64,000 bases of DNA from contig AP018280.1 of the NCBI GenBank assembly GCA_004296455.1, positions 3,720,001-3,784,000 of the forward strand, read 5' to 3'. Below the pieces are notes generated by a model that had not been told where the DNA came from, made no database searches, and saw nothing but the letters and a program-made list of their open reading frames with translations. The stretch is from Calothrix sp. NIES-4101. GTDB taxonomy: Bacteria; Cyanobacteriota; Cyanobacteriia; Cyanobacteriales; Nostocaceae. Each line of letters starts with the position of its first letter. Position 1 is the first letter of the stretch. Positions 27,852-38,035 of the stretch are shown in pieces. The position numbers and the translations under genes were made by a program.

Positions 27852-28187
27852 TTAGCAAGAACAACACCAAGGGAAGCAAAGGCAACAACTTGCTAGCTTG
27901 ATTTCTTCACCAGCCATTTCTGTCAAGCCTTCAGGAATTTTGGCATCGCTCTCGGTAAGAGTTTCTTGTTGTTGGCGTAACTCACGCAAATTCAGAGCCA
28001 GTTCAAATCTGATGATTTTTTTTGCTGTTAAACCATACTTTTCCAGCACCTTGCTCACGGCAGAGTTATTTATGCCTTTGATGAATTCTTCCCGAATTTC
28101 ATACTGCATTTTCTGCAATGCAGTCGCGTCTTCAGGTAATTCACCGTAGCAGTCATTCTGGTGTTTGGGCATTTCTTCTAAGTTCAT
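27852..28187 (-). CDS. small protein with Cys-rich C-terminal tail, possible RiPP precursor
   Basis: A 111-residue protein that I do not recognise. Residues 1-95 are charged and helical (EIREEFIKGINNSAVSKVL near 31-49; FELALNLRELRQQQE near 61-75). A leader-like GLTEMAGEEIKLA segment then precedes the tail SCCLCFPWCCSC, which has six Cys in the last twelve residues. An acidic, helical leader with an Ala-Gly site before a short Cys-rich core is the usual layout of ribosomally made peptide precursors. A metal-binding tail or a prenylated or acylated anchor is an alternative. No modification enzyme lies nearby. It is flanked by tpsA and tpsB. Confidence 0.6.
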   Translation of the reverse strand: MNLEEMPKHQNDCYGELPEDATALQKMQYEIREEFIKGINNSAVSKVLEKYGLTAKKIIRFELALNLRELRQQQETLTESDAKIPEGLTEMAGEEIKLASCCLCFPWCCSC

Positions 28188-28649
28188 AATTCGTCTGACC
28201 TAATTAGTTGTGTACTATATTACTAGTTGTTTAAGTAAAGTTTTAGTCTTTACTGTTAGGTGTAACTACAAGCGACTTGTACTGTTTTCCGAATGACTGA
28301 GAATAAATAATTTTAGTGGGTTGAATAAAACATTAGAAGATGTATGCGCTTATTCCTGAGTTGGCTGACAAGCTTCTTAGGCTTCATTCCCCTTGGTTTA
28401 CGCCTGCGTAGCGTCGCAAGTGAGAGAACGAAAGGCTCTATTAAAAGACTTTCCAAATTAAATGCTATGTCTATGAATGAATTACGCATACCGCCTATTT
28501 TGCCAAAGTGGCATTTTTTGACGTTTTTATTTGGCTATAACCCAAAATTCCCATAAAATTATCTGAGCTTTAAAAAACCCAACCAAAAGCAATGTAAAAA
28601 ATATTACTGCTCTTGTGAGTGTTTGCCACTGTAATTAACAAATTTTAAT
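28188..28649. other. divergent intergenic region upstream of tpsB
   Basis: About 460 bases. It should contain promoters for the Cys-rich gene (minus) and tpsB (plus). The middle (about 28370-28440) is richer in G and C and contains a CGCCTGCGTAGCGTCGC-type stretch, common in Nostocales intergenic repeats. A 70-codon frame at 28344-28556 has no ribosome binding site and is not called. Confidence 0.4.
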
Positions 28650-30491
28650 ATGATGCCTCAATTGAACCGTTTAAATGGCTATAGCTATATATATAGATTC
28701 TACTTTTACTCAAATTTTCTACTATGTACGTCGTTAATTCAGGTAGAACCACTAAAGGCAGAAGTCATAAATAAAACTAAATTTGTCGCCAAACCACCAG
28801 AATTATCTGTTCTCATCGCAGCAGAAGTTCAAAACCAAGTTCCCACCCCTGCAAACATCACTCCGCGTCAAAACACAAAACCACCCTCAACACAGCCTTT
28901 GCCAGAACAACTACCTCCAGCACCTTTACCGCCACCCGAACAGTTGCTAACTCCTGAGAATAATCCACCAATCCAGCCAGAAGAAACACCAGCAGGTAAT
29001 ATTCCCCAAACAATTACGATCGCCAAAATTAAGATTACAGGTAGTTCGATATTTCGCGATCAAGACTTTGCCGAGATTACCAAGAATTATATAAATAAAC
29101 CGATAACTTTGGCACAGTTGTTTGAATTGCGATCGCAAATTACTCAATTTTATGTTGATCGAGGATACATCACAAGCGGCGCATTTATCCCACCCCAGAG
29201 GCTAGTTGATGGGGTTGTGGAGATTCGTGTGGTGGAGGGGGAACTCGAAGAAATTAAAGTCACGGGAACAAGGCGGTTAAACTCTAATTACATACGGAGT
29301 CGCTTGGCGCTGGCGACAGGTAAACCCTTAAATCGAGAAAAATTACTGGAAGCTTTGCAGGTTCTCCAACTCAATCCCTTAATTCAAAATCTGTCGGCGG
29401 AATTAGCTGCGGGAACTCGTCAGGGAACCAGTACCCTAGAAGTAACGGTGCGGGAAGCACAAACATTTAACGCCCAAATTAATTTAGACAATGGACGCTC
29501 CCCTAGTGTCGGTAGTTTTCGTAGACAAGTGCAACTGAGTGAGGCGAATTTGTTGGGCTGGGGGGATAATATCAGTGCGTCATATACAAATACAGATGGC
29601 AGCAATGCTTACGATTTTAGCTATACCGTACCCATTAACCCCCGTAATGGCACATTTGCAGCCAGTTTTGGTGCCTCTGATAATAATGTGATTGAGCAGC
29701 CATTTAACAGGTTGGATATTGAATCCTACTCAAAGTATTATGAATTGACATTGCGACAACCAGTGATTCAGAAGCCAAATAGTGAATTAGCAGTCGGGAT
29801 GGCATTAACTCGCCGAGAAAGTGAAGCCAGCCTCTTAAAAGGGGAAATACCTTTTCCGGCGGAAGGTGCAGATGCGAATGGGAGAACTAGTGTCACCGCA
29901 CTCCGATTTTTCCAAGAATGGACACAGCGCAGTAGCCAGCAAGTATTTGCAATGCGATCGCAGTTTAGTGTTGGACTTGATGCTCTCAATTCTACCATCA
30001 ATGAAAAATCTCCCGATAGCAGTTTCTATTCATGGCGAGGACAAGCCCAATGGGTGCGTTTGCTGGCACCGGATACGTTATTTTTGATGCGTGGTGACTT
30101 ACAATTTGCTGATAGACCACTTGTTGCCCTGGAACAATTTGGCTTAGGGGGACAAAGTAATGTACGCGGATATCGACAGGATGCATTACTCTCCGATAAT
30201 GGATTTTTCGCCAGTACCGAAGTCCGCTTCCCTATTTTCCGCGATAAGCGATCGCAAACTCTATTACAAGTTGTTCCTTTTATCGATGTAGGAACGGTAT
30301 GGAATCGCAGTGAGCGAGCAAACCTGGAGACTAATACTTTACTCTCAACTGGCTTGGGTTTACGCTTGCAATTAGGCAATAAATTAAATGCCCAATTTGA
30401 TTGGGGTATCCCTTTAATTTCAATTGATTCACGGAAAAGTACCTGGCAGGAAAATGGTTTGTATTTTTCTATTATTTACACACCTTTTTAG
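28650..30491 (+). CDS. two-partner secretion transporter (TpsB, ShlB/FhaC type)
   Basis: A 613-residue outer-membrane protein. After an N-terminal hydrophobic segment comes a Pro-rich linker (about 75-120), then two POTRA domains (about 125-205 and 205-275) and a 16-strand-type beta-barrel. The conserved VRGY motif is at 505-508, followed by a FASTEVRFPIF strand. It would fold in the outer membrane and export TpsA. It lies divergent from tpsA with the Cys-rich gene in between, and is followed by the exported CHAT protein. Confidence 0.93.
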   Translation: MMPQLNRLNGYSYIYRFYFYSNFLLCTSLIQVEPLKAEVINKTKFVAKPPELSVLIAAEVQNQVPTPANITPRQNTKPPSTQPLPEQLPPAPLPPPEQLLTPENNPPIQPEETPAGNIPQTITIAKIKITGSSIFRDQDFAEITKNYINKPITLAQLFELRSQITQFYVDRGYITSGAFIPPQRLVDGVVEIRVVEGELEEIKVTGTRRLNSNYIRSRLALATGKPLNREKLLEALQVLQLNPLIQNLSAELAAGTRQGTSTLEVTVREAQTFNAQINLDNGRSPSVGSFRRQVQLSEANLLGWGDNISASYTNTDGSNAYDFSYTVPINPRNGTFAASFGASDNNVIEQPFNRLDIESYSKYYELTLRQPVIQKPNSELAVGMALTRRESEASLLKGEIPFPAEGADANGRTSVTALRFFQEWTQRSSQQVFAMRSQFSVGLDALNSTINEKSPDSSFYSWRGQAQWVRLLAPDTLFLMRGDLQFADRPLVALEQFGLGGQSNVRGYRQDALLSDNGFFASTEVRFPIFRDKRSQTLLQVVPFIDVGTVWNRSERANLETNTLLSTGLGLRLQLGNKLNAQFDWGIPLISIDSRKSTWQENGLYFSIIYTPF

Positions 30492-30890
30492 GCATGGGGC
30501 AATTAAATTAATGTCAGGGAAAATTATCTCCCAATAATGTTCAGTTCAGGTTGTCAGCTTGATTCGCTCTGACAAAAACCAAGACTTGGGGGATTTGCCC
30601 CAAACCCCCTCCAAAAAATAAAAAATCAATCTGTTTTGTGTATAGCAATTAATTTATTTTCTTAACTGAACCGTATTGAATTATCTCCAGAGAAACTCTT
30701 TGGTGCAATTGTTGAAATTGTTGGGGGGAGGTTGAGAAAGTTGTCTAAATAAGGTTCGGTTAGGGAGGAAAAGGGTAAGAATAAGACTTAATCATCTATA
30801 TGTGATTGATTCTAAAAACCACTAGCTAAAAGCTAACCGCTAATAACCATTTTTGCTTAACCGAACCGTATTGAGGGTTATCTATAAAAA
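30492..30890. other. intergenic region with GC hairpin and repeated motif
   Basis: About 400 bases. GGGGG (30589-30593) and CCCCC (30605-30609) form a GC stem of a type often seen in cyanobacterial spacers. GGTTCGGTTA (30753-30762) is exactly inverted at 30858-30867, and the motif AACTGAACCGTATTGAA also occurs near 30664. It should contain the promoter of the CHAT gene. Confidence 0.4.
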
Positions 30891-33554
30891 ATGAAATATC
30901 GATTTTTACTCATATTGTTGTTAGGTAGCTATTTAATATTTGGATTTGTATTCCCGAGTTTGGCAAATTCGGGACAGTTATTTCCGGCTCAAGTCATCCA
31001 CTTACAAACTCAAAAGCCAAGATATGAATATTTAACCCCAAATCAAATTGCTCAAAATCCCATCACCCCCAATCAAACTGATGAAGGGAAAGAATTGTAT
31101 GAAGCTGGCAGATTTTCTGAAGCGGCACAAATTTTAGAGCAAGCAGTACAACAATATCGGCAAAAAGGAGAAATTCTCAAACAAGCTGGAACTTTGGGTA
31201 ATTTGTCTTTGACTTATCAGCAAATGGGAAAATGGACAGAAGCAAAGCAAGCCATCACTGAAAGTTTGCAATTGCAAGGAGTCGGAGTCGAAGCACATAC
31301 CTCTACAAATGCCCCAATTACCAATCAGAAACTACTTGCCCAAACTTACACTATCCAAGGTAAATTATTTCTCTCAATCGGACAAACAGAAAATGCTTTA
31401 CAAAGTTGGCAACAGGCAGAAAAAATATTTATAGAAGCTGGAGAGACGAGCAGTAGTATCGCAGCCAGAATTGCTCAAACACAAGCATTACAAATCTTAG
31501 GTTACTATCGTAGTGCGGTAAAAATTCTTCAAGAAGTCAACGCAACATTAAAAACGCAACCCGACTCAATTCAAAAAGTAGTTAGCTTGCGCTCCTTAGG
31601 TGACGCAGAACAAATAGTTGGTAATTATCAACAATCTCAAACAGCATTGCAAGAAAGTTTAGAAATTGCCCAACGCCTGCGTAATCCTCTCGAAATTAGT
31701 ATTAGTTTATTGAGCTTAGGAAACAACGCCCGTACAAGCGATCGCCCAATTGCAGCTTTAAAATACTACCAACAAAGCTGGGAAATCTCTCCTGCTGCTC
31801 TGATCAAATCTCAGGCAATACTTAACCAATTCAGTTTACTTGTCGATCGCCAAAAATATACCGAAGCCCAAGCAATCATTCCGGAAATTCAAACCTTACT
31901 CAAACAACTCCCACCCAGTCGCAGCAGTATTTACGCCCAGATTAATTTTGCTGAAAGTTTAGTGAAAATGGGACGCGGGGAGGCAAAGAAAATTAGTACT
32001 GTAGCTCCAATCTTGGTAACAGCTATTCGACAAGCCCAAACTATTGGCGATACACTTGCAGAAGCTTACGGTTTGGGAGGATTGGGAAAATTATACGAAT
32101 CCGCCGGACAATTGGGTGCAGCTCAAGAATTAACCGAAAAAGCAATCGTCATTTCCCAAGGAATTAATACACCAGAAATTACATACCAACTACAATGGCA
32201 ACTCGGTAGATTATTAAAAGCACAAGGAAATATTAAAAGTGCGATCGCATCCTATGATGTTGCTGTCAACGCTCTGCAAAACCTACGTAGCGACTTAGTG
32301 ACGGTCGATCAAAATGTGCAATTTTCCTTTCGCGAAGCTGTTGAACCCATATACCGCGAGTCAGTAGCACTGCAATTACAAGACCCGACATTAATAAACT
32401 TAAACAAACAAGCCAAAGCAAAAATCCTTGATCAAGTTAGACAACGTATCGAAGCATTACAGCTAGCTGAACTCGATAATTTCTTCCGTGAAGCCTGCCT
32501 ACAAGGTCAAAAAGTACTCCTAGATCAAGTCGTAGACCGTGATCACCCGACATCAGCTATACTTTACCCAATTATCCTCCCCGACGCTCTCCAAATCATT
32601 GTCAAACTTCCCCAGCAAGAACTCAAACTCTACACCACCAAAGTTACAGAAAGCGAAGTCGAACAAACAGTCGCCCAACTACGACGAGATTTAATCGATC
32701 CATCAGCGCTGCGAGATGTCAAAAGGCGATCGCAACAGGTTTATAATTGGTTGCTCAAACCAGTCGCGGCTGACTTAGCCAAAACCCAAGTAAATACCCT
32801 CGTGTTTGTGCCGGATGGGGTACTACGTAACTTACCCATGTCAGCGTTATTTGATGGCGAAAAATATTTAGTCGAAAAATATGCTGTTTCCCTTAGCCCA
32901 GGTTTACAACTTTTTGACCCCGAACCCATAGTTAAACGACAACTCAATGCTCTCACCGCCGGCTTAACCAACCCGCCGCCGCAATTCCAGAAATTTTCTC
33001 CTCTACCTGCCATCGAACAGGAATTTAAACTCATTGCCGAAGCCGGTATTCCCACTACCACCCTAATCAATCAAAAATTTACTAGAACTGCCCTCGAAAC
33101 CAAAGTCAAAGATGCCCCTTTCAACGTCGTCCATCTGGCAACCCACGGTCAATTTAGCTCGCAAGCCAATGATACCTTCATCCTCGCTGCGGATGGCCCC
33201 ATTAACGTCCGTCAATTCGATCACCTACTACGCGATCGCGATGATAGTAGACCGGAAGCTTTACAATTACTTGTGTTGAGTGCTTGTCAAACAGCGACGG
33301 GAGACAAACGCGCAGCCCTAGGTTTGGCAGGAATTGCGATCCGCGCTGGCGCACGTAGTACCATTGCATCTTTGTGGCAAATTGATGATGAATCCACAGC
33401 AATATTTGTGGGTAGTTTCTATCGCGAGTTGAAGAAAGAAAATGTCAGCAAAGCTGAAGCATTGCGACGCGCCCAGTTAGAACTCTTGAAGAATAGAAAT
33501 TATAGTTCGCCCGGTTATTGGTCTGCATATGTATTAATTGGCAATTGGTTGTAA
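30891..33554 (+). CDS. exported TPR-CHAT caspase-like protein
   Basis: An 887-residue protein with a signal peptide (hydrophobic 5-25, cleavage near SLANSG), a helical TPR array from about 60 to 470, and a C-terminal CHAT domain. The catalytic dyad is present: H752 in HLATHGQF and C799 in LSACQTATGD. The end (GYWSAYVLIGNW) is typical of CHAT. CHAT proteases belong to the caspase-like clan; in cyanobacteria TPR-CHAT proteins are frequent beside TpsA/TpsB genes. The substrate is unknown. If exported it would act in the periplasm or at the surface, and TpsA or the Cys-rich protein are possible substrates. Confidence 0.9.
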   Translation: MKYRFLLILLLGSYLIFGFVFPSLANSGQLFPAQVIHLQTQKPRYEYLTPNQIAQNPITPNQTDEGKELYEAGRFSEAAQILEQAVQQYRQKGEILKQAGTLGNLSLTYQQMGKWTEAKQAITESLQLQGVGVEAHTSTNAPITNQKLLAQTYTIQGKLFLSIGQTENALQSWQQAEKIFIEAGETSSSIAARIAQTQALQILGYYRSAVKILQEVNATLKTQPDSIQKVVSLRSLGDAEQIVGNYQQSQTALQESLEIAQRLRNPLEISISLLSLGNNARTSDRPIAALKYYQQSWEISPAALIKSQAILNQFSLLVDRQKYTEAQAIIPEIQTLLKQLPPSRSSIYAQINFAESLVKMGRGEAKKISTVAPILVTAIRQAQTIGDTLAEAYGLGGLGKLYESAGQLGAAQELTEKAIVISQGINTPEITYQLQWQLGRLLKAQGNIKSAIASYDVAVNALQNLRSDLVTVDQNVQFSFREAVEPIYRESVALQLQDPTLINLNKQAKAKILDQVRQRIEALQLAELDNFFREACLQGQKVLLDQVVDRDHPTSAILYPIILPDALQIIVKLPQQELKLYTTKVTESEVEQTVAQLRRDLIDPSALRDVKRRSQQVYNWLLKPVAADLAKTQVNTLVFVPDGVLRNLPMSALFDGEKYLVEKYAVSLSPGLQLFDPEPIVKRQLNALTAGLTNPPPQFQKFSPLPAIEQEFKLIAEAGIPTTTLINQKFTRTALETKVKDAPFNVVHLATHGQFSSQANDTFILAADGPINVRQFDHLLRDRDDSRPEALQLLVLSACQTATGDKRAALGLAGIAIRAGARSTIASLWQIDDESTAIFVGSFYRELKKENVSKAEALRRAQLELLKNRNYSSPGYWSAYVLIGNWL

Positions 33555-33679
33555 TTCCAGATTCACCTCAACATCAGCAAACTTATTGACTGTGGCTATC
33601 AAGTACAGCCTATTCTCCATCCTCCCAAGTACCCGTAATATGAGACACTGAGCAATGAATCGTAATAATTAGCTTGAGA

Positions 33680-34165
33680 ATGACTACTACAATCTCCGAT
33701 ATTTCCGTTAAAACCATCAACGGACAAGATAAGGCACTCAGCGAGTATGCTGGAAATGTTATGTTAATTGTCAATGTCGCTTCTTATTGCGGCTACACTG
33801 GGCAATATAGCGGACTCGAACAGTTAAATAAAAAGTACCGTGATGCAGGTTTGCGAGTTCTGGGTTTTCCTTGTAATGATTTTGGCGCACAGGAACCAGG
33901 AACTAACGAAGAAATTGTTCAATTTTGCGATCGCAATTATGGTGTGACTTTCGATTTATTTGATAAAGTGAGCGCCAAAGGTGGTAATCAACATCCGCTT
34001 TATGCTCGACTCACTAGTTCTGTGGAGCCACAAGGCGATGTTTCTTGGAATTTTGAGAAATTTGTGATTGCTAAAAATGGTGAAGTTGTCGCCCGATTTA
34101 AAAGTGGTACAACACCAGATTCATCGGACTTAATCGCAGTCATTGAGAAGGAATTGGCGAAATAA
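33680..34165 (+). CDS. glutathione peroxidase-type thiol peroxidase
   Basis: A 161-residue thioredoxin-fold peroxidase. The catalytic tetrad is visible: C37 (ASYCGYT), Q71 (FGAQEPG), W123 and N124 (SWNFEKF). It uses Cys, not selenocysteine, and reduces hydroperoxides with thioredoxin, glutathione or NADPH-linked donors depending on the member. The start is the ATG at 33680; a TTG two codons earlier is less likely. It is a single gene. Confidence 0.93.
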   Translation: MTTTISDISVKTINGQDKALSEYAGNVMLIVNVASYCGYTGQYSGLEQLNKKYRDAGLRVLGFPCNDFGAQEPGTNEEIVQFCDRNYGVTFDLFDKVSAKGGNQHPLYARLTSSVEPQGDVSWNFEKFVIAKNGEVVARFKSGTTPDSSDLIAVIEKELAK

Positions 34166-34324
34166 TTGGAAGTTATTGGGGAATTGGTAATTGATGATGT
34201 TTAAGCAAAAAATATTCAGACTGATTGATAAAGTCTCTGAGTATATTCAATTTTACCAATATCCCCATGACTTATGCAGATTAAATATAAAAAATTAATC
34301 ATTAACTTCTCAAATACTTGCTTT

Positions 34325-35146
34325 ATGAACGTCTTAATTATTGGTTGCGGTTATGTTGGTTCTGCGGTTGCTAAATATTGGCAACAAAAAATGACTTTGG
34401 TAATTACAGTAACTACAACAACACCAGAACGAGTTTTAGAATTAGAGAATATTGCCGAAAAAGTAGTTGTTTTACAAGGAAGCGATCGCGCTGCTTTAGA
34501 ATCAGCTTTACATGGTCAAGATTGCGTTTTATTGAGTATTGCACCTAATCGTGGTATTTCCTATGCAGATACTTATTTAAAAACTGCTCAAACTGTTTCC
34601 GAAATATTAAAAAAATCCTCAGTGAAACAAATTATTTATACGAGTACTTGCTCTGTATATGGCGATAAAAATGGGGCATTAGTTGACGAAGAAACACCAA
34701 CAGAACCACGCAATGAAAATCAAAAAATCCTCCAGGAAACTGAACAAGTTTTACTCACAGAATTAAAAGATAAATTACGTGTTTGTATTTTGCGATTGGG
34801 GGGAATTTATGGGGAAAATCGTGAACTCGTCAAAATTTACAGTCGAGTTGCTGGACAAACACGTCCCGGTGATGGTAGTGAACCCTCAAATTGGATACAT
34901 TTAGATGATATTGTTGGCGCGGTCGAATTTGCACGACACTATCATTTGCAAGGAATTTATAATTTGGTGGATGATGCAAATTTATTAAATCGTGAGGTAA
35001 TTGCCCGTGTTTGCGAAACTCATAATTTACCTCAAGTAACTTGGGACAATTCGCAACCAAGTAATCGAAATTACAATGCTAAAATATCCAATCAAAAAAT
35101 AAAAGATGCAGGTTATAAGTTGATTCATCCCCAGATGATTTTTTAA
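34325..35146 (+). CDS. extended/atypical SDR NAD(P)-dependent epimerase-like protein
   Basis: A 273-residue Rossmann protein resembling the YeeZ-like atypical SDR group. The nucleotide loop GCGYVG is at 7-12, followed by STCSVYGDKNG near 100 and LRLGGIYG near 156. The chosen ATG puts the first strand (NVLIIGCGYVG) at the N-terminus as expected; an ATG 51 bases earlier would add 17 untypical residues. The substrate is unknown. The classical YxxxK catalytic pair is not evident. Confidence 0.75.
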   Translation: MNVLIIGCGYVGSAVAKYWQQKMTLVITVTTTTPERVLELENIAEKVVVLQGSDRAALESALHGQDCVLLSIAPNRGISYADTYLKTAQTVSEILKKSSVKQIIYTSTCSVYGDKNGALVDEETPTEPRNENQKILQETEQVLLTELKDKLRVCILRLGGIYGENRELVKIYSRVAGQTRPGDGSEPSNWIHLDDIVGAVEFARHYHLQGIYNLVDDANLLNREVIARVCETHNLPQVTWDNSQPSNRNYNAKISNQKIKDAGYKLIHPQMIF

Positions 35147-35319
35147 TCAAAAGATTGTAAAAGTAAAAATACAGGAGTTAGACGTTGGATATAATGCTTG
35201 TGCTTCTAGATTATTTTTGAGTAACGAAAAATAAATAAACCTTAAAGCCACTTCCAAGGAACCCTTGCTACACGCTATGATCGGGTATTGTCAGGTTGAC
35301 TTCTTCGTTATCGATACCC

Positions 35320-37890
35320 ATGACTGCATCTTACTCCGCATCTCAATCGACTGCTAACAAAGCCAATGCTTATATTACAGACCATCGCCAGGTAGATGTC
35401 AGCAAGCTGAGTCAGATGTACCAGCACTATGTCGAAGTCAAGGAAAAGTACCCCCATGCGGTACTTTTTTATCGTGTAGGTGATTTTTTTGAGTGTTATT
35501 TTGGTGATGCGGTAACCCTAGCGCAGGAGTTGGAACTAGTTCTGACTAGCAAGCAAGCAGGAGAACAAGGGCGGGTGGCAATGTCGGGTGTCCCCCATCA
35601 TGCGTGGGAACGTCATGCCACAGATTTAGTAGCGAAAGGCTACGCTGTTGTGATTTGTGATCAAGTTGAAGATGCGGCGGCAGCAGCAGGTAGATTGGTA
35701 CGTCGAGAAGTAACCCGAATTATTACCCCTGGTACACTCCTAGAAGATGGGATGCTCAAGGCGAGCAAAAATAATTATCTCGCAGCTGTGGTGATTGTTG
35801 GGGGTAATTGGGGACTGGCTTATGCAGATATCTCTACGGGGGAATTTGTCACTACCCAAAGTACAAATTTGGAGCATCTTACCCAGGAAATGATGCGGCT
35901 ACAACCTGCGGAGGTATTAATTCCCACCAATGCACCAGATTTAGGAGCATTATTGCGTCCCGGCGAAAAATCTGCAAGTTTACCGGAATGCTTACCGCCA
36001 AGTTTCTGTTATTGTATGCGATCGCAAATTCCTTTTTCTCAAGGTGAAGCTCGCAGTCGTCTACTGCAAAAGTTTAAGCTAAAATCCCTGGAGGGAATTG
36101 GTTGTGAACACCTTCCCCTGGCGGTACGGGCTGCGGGTGGTTTGCTGGAATATTTGGAAGAAACGCAGAAGGAAAATCAAATATATCTGCAACCGCTCCG
36201 CAGTTATACGTTGACTGATTTTTTAGTTGTTGATAGTCAAACTCGGCGCAACCTGGAAATTACGCAGACAGTACGCGATGGGATTTATCATGGTTCCTTA
36301 TTGTGGGCGCTGGATAGAACTTCCACAGCAATGGGAGGAAGGGCATTAAGAAGATGGTTGTTACAACCACTACTTGATGTTAAGGGGATTGGGGCGCGGC
36401 AGGATACAATCCAAGAATTAGTGGAAAATACTGCTCTGCGTCATGATATTCGGCAATTATTGAAACAAATTTATGATTTGGAAAGGTTGACAGGTAGGGC
36501 AGGTTCAGGAACAGCCAATGCTCGTGATTTGAAAGCTTTGGCGGATTCTTTATCGAAGTTGCCAGAATTAGCTTACTTAGTAGCGGAAGCACATTCACCT
36601 TTCCTGAAAGCGTTACAGAAGGTTCCTCCAGAACTCGAAGTTTTGGGACGGAAAATTAGTGCCCATATTGTCGAGTCTCCCCCAATTCAAATTAAGGAAG
36701 GCGGTTTAATTCGTAGTGGTGTGAATCCCCAGTTGGATGAACGCAAAGCTTTGGTTGAGGAAGATCAAAAATGGATTGCGAATTTGGAGGTTGAGGAACG
36801 GGCAAGAACGGGTGTACCAACTTTGAAAGTAGGTTTTAATAAGACCTTTGGCTATTACATTAGCATTTCCCGCGCCAAAGCCGACCAAGTGCCCACGAAT
36901 TACATCCGTAAACAAACCCTAACGAATGAAGAAAGGTATATTACCGCAGAATTGAAGGAGCGGGAAACACGAATTCTCAATGCTCAAGATGATTTATTTA
37001 AGTTGGAATATGAGATATTTGTGGCATTGCGGGAAGAAGTAGCCCTTCATGCAGAAACGATTCGCAATCTTTCTCGGGCAATTGCTGCTGCTGACGTATT
37101 GTGCGGTTTAGCTGAGTTGTCGGTAATTCAAGGGTATTGTCGTCCGCAGATAGTTGAGAGTAGGGAAATATATATAGTTGATGGCAGACATCCGGTGGTG
37201 GAGCAATCGCTGCCTGCGGGTTTCTTTGTCCCCAATTCCACTAATTTGGGTAACGAGCAAAAACAAGATTCTTCTCCCGACTTAGTTATTTTGACAGGGC
37301 CAAATGCCAGTGGTAAAAGTTGTTATTTAAGACAGGTGGGTTTAATTCAGTTAATGGCGCAAATCGGTAGCTTTGTACCTGCCAAATATGCAAAATTGGG
37401 TATATGCGATCGCATTTTCACCCGTGTTGGTGCTGTCGATGATTTAGCCACAGGACAATCTACCTTTATGGTAGAAATGAACGAAACCGCCAATATTCTC
37501 AATCATGCCACCAAGCGATCGCTGGTATTATTAGATGAAATTGGACGGGGCACGGCAACTTTTGACGGGCTTTCCATTGCTTGGGCTGTGGCGGAATATT
37601 TAGCGACAGATATTACCGCGAGAACTATTTTTGCGACTCACTATCATGAGTTGAATGAATTGTCAAGTATTTTGGTAAATGTGGCGAATTATCAGGTGAC
37701 AGTCAAGGAAATGTCCGACCAAATTATCTTTTTGCATCAAGTTCAACCCGGTGGAGCGCAAAAATCCTATGGGATTGAGGCTGGAAGGTTAGCTGGTTTA
37801 CCTCCCGTAGTCATTAAACGGGCAAAGCAAGTGATGGGACAAATTGAACAGCACAGTAAAATTTCCATCGGCTTGCAAAATTTGGAGTAG
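35320..37890 (+). CDS. mutS: DNA mismatch repair protein MutS
   Basis: An 856-residue MutS1. The mismatch-binding Phe-x-Glu motif is seen in [12 protein letters not shown] near the N-terminus. The ATPase has Walker A GPNASGKS, the Walker B region [16 protein letters not shown] and the [11 protein letters not shown] motif. It recognises mismatches as a dimer and recruits MutL. ATG 35320 is preferred; TTG at 35296 is possible. A MITE-like element begins 7 bases after the stop codon. Confidence 0.97.
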   Translation: MTASYSASQSTANKANAYITDHRQVDVSKLSQMYQHYVEVKEKYPHAVLFYRVGDFFECYFGDAVTLAQELELVLTSKQAGEQGRVAMSGVPHHAWERHATDLVAKGYAVVICDQVEDAAAAAGRLVRREVTRIITPGTLLEDGMLKASKNNYLAAVVIVGGNWGLAYADISTGEFVTTQSTNLEHLTQEMMRLQPAEVLIPTNAPDLGALLRPGEKSASLPECLPPSFCYCMRSQIPFSQGEARSRLLQKFKLKSLEGIGCEHLPLAVRAAGGLLEYLEETQKENQIYLQPLRSYTLTDFLVVDSQTRRNLEITQTVRDGIYHGSLLWALDRTSTAMGGRALRRWLLQPLLDVKGIGARQDTIQELVENTALRHDIRQLLKQIYDLERLTGRAGSGTANARDLKALADSLSKLPELAYLVAEAHSPFLKALQKVPPELEVLGRKISAHIVESPPIQIKEGGLIRSGVNPQLDERKALVEEDQKWIANLEVEERARTGVPTLKVGFNKTFGYYISISRAKADQVPTNYIRKQTLTNEERYITAELKERETRILNAQDDLFKLEYEIFVALREEVALHAETIRNLSRAIAAADVLCGLAELSVIQGYCRPQIVESREIYIVDGRHPVVEQSLPAGFFVPNSTNLGNEQKQDSSPDLVILTGPNASGKSCYLRQVGLIQLMAQIGSFVPAKYAKLGICDRIFTRVGAVDDLATGQSTFMVEMNETANILNHATKRSLVLLDEIGRGTATFDGLSIAWAVAEYLATDITARTIFATHYHELNELSSILVNVANYQVTVKEMSDQIIFLHQVQPGGAQKSYGIEAGRLAGLPPVVIKRAKQVMGQIEQHSKISIGLQNLE

Positions 37891-37896
37891 GTGTTA

Positions 37897-38021
37897 TACC
37901 AATTTACAATTCGTAATTCGCAATACTCGCTGTCGCGAGAAGCAAGCTACGCAATTAAAAAACTGAGATACAGCAAAGCTTTCAGGATTTACATCTGTAT
38001 CAGATTTTTCGTGAAATGGTG
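37897..38021 (+). mobile_element. MITE-like element A, copy 2
   Basis: A 125-bp non-coding repeat with imperfect inverted ends (TACCAATTTACAA / TTCGTGAAATGGTG), flanked on both sides by TTA (37894-37896 and 38022-38024). It contains CTCGC-TGTC-GCGAG, an internal hairpin, and ATCTG-TAT-CAGAT followed by T. It fills the gap between mutS and the convergent ADP-ribosylglycohydrolase gene, so it may act as their terminator. Confidence 0.75.
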
Positions 38022-38035
38022 TTAGTGGAGGGAGG

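Noticed and set aside
28344-28556. 70-codon plus-strand frame before tpsB
   Set aside because: No ribosome binding site and it crosses a repeat-like GC-rich stretch.
30753-30867. Long-range inverted repeat GGTTCGGTTA as a mobile-element boundary
   Set aside because: Ten bases of inversion with no matching target duplication; more likely repeated spacer motifs.
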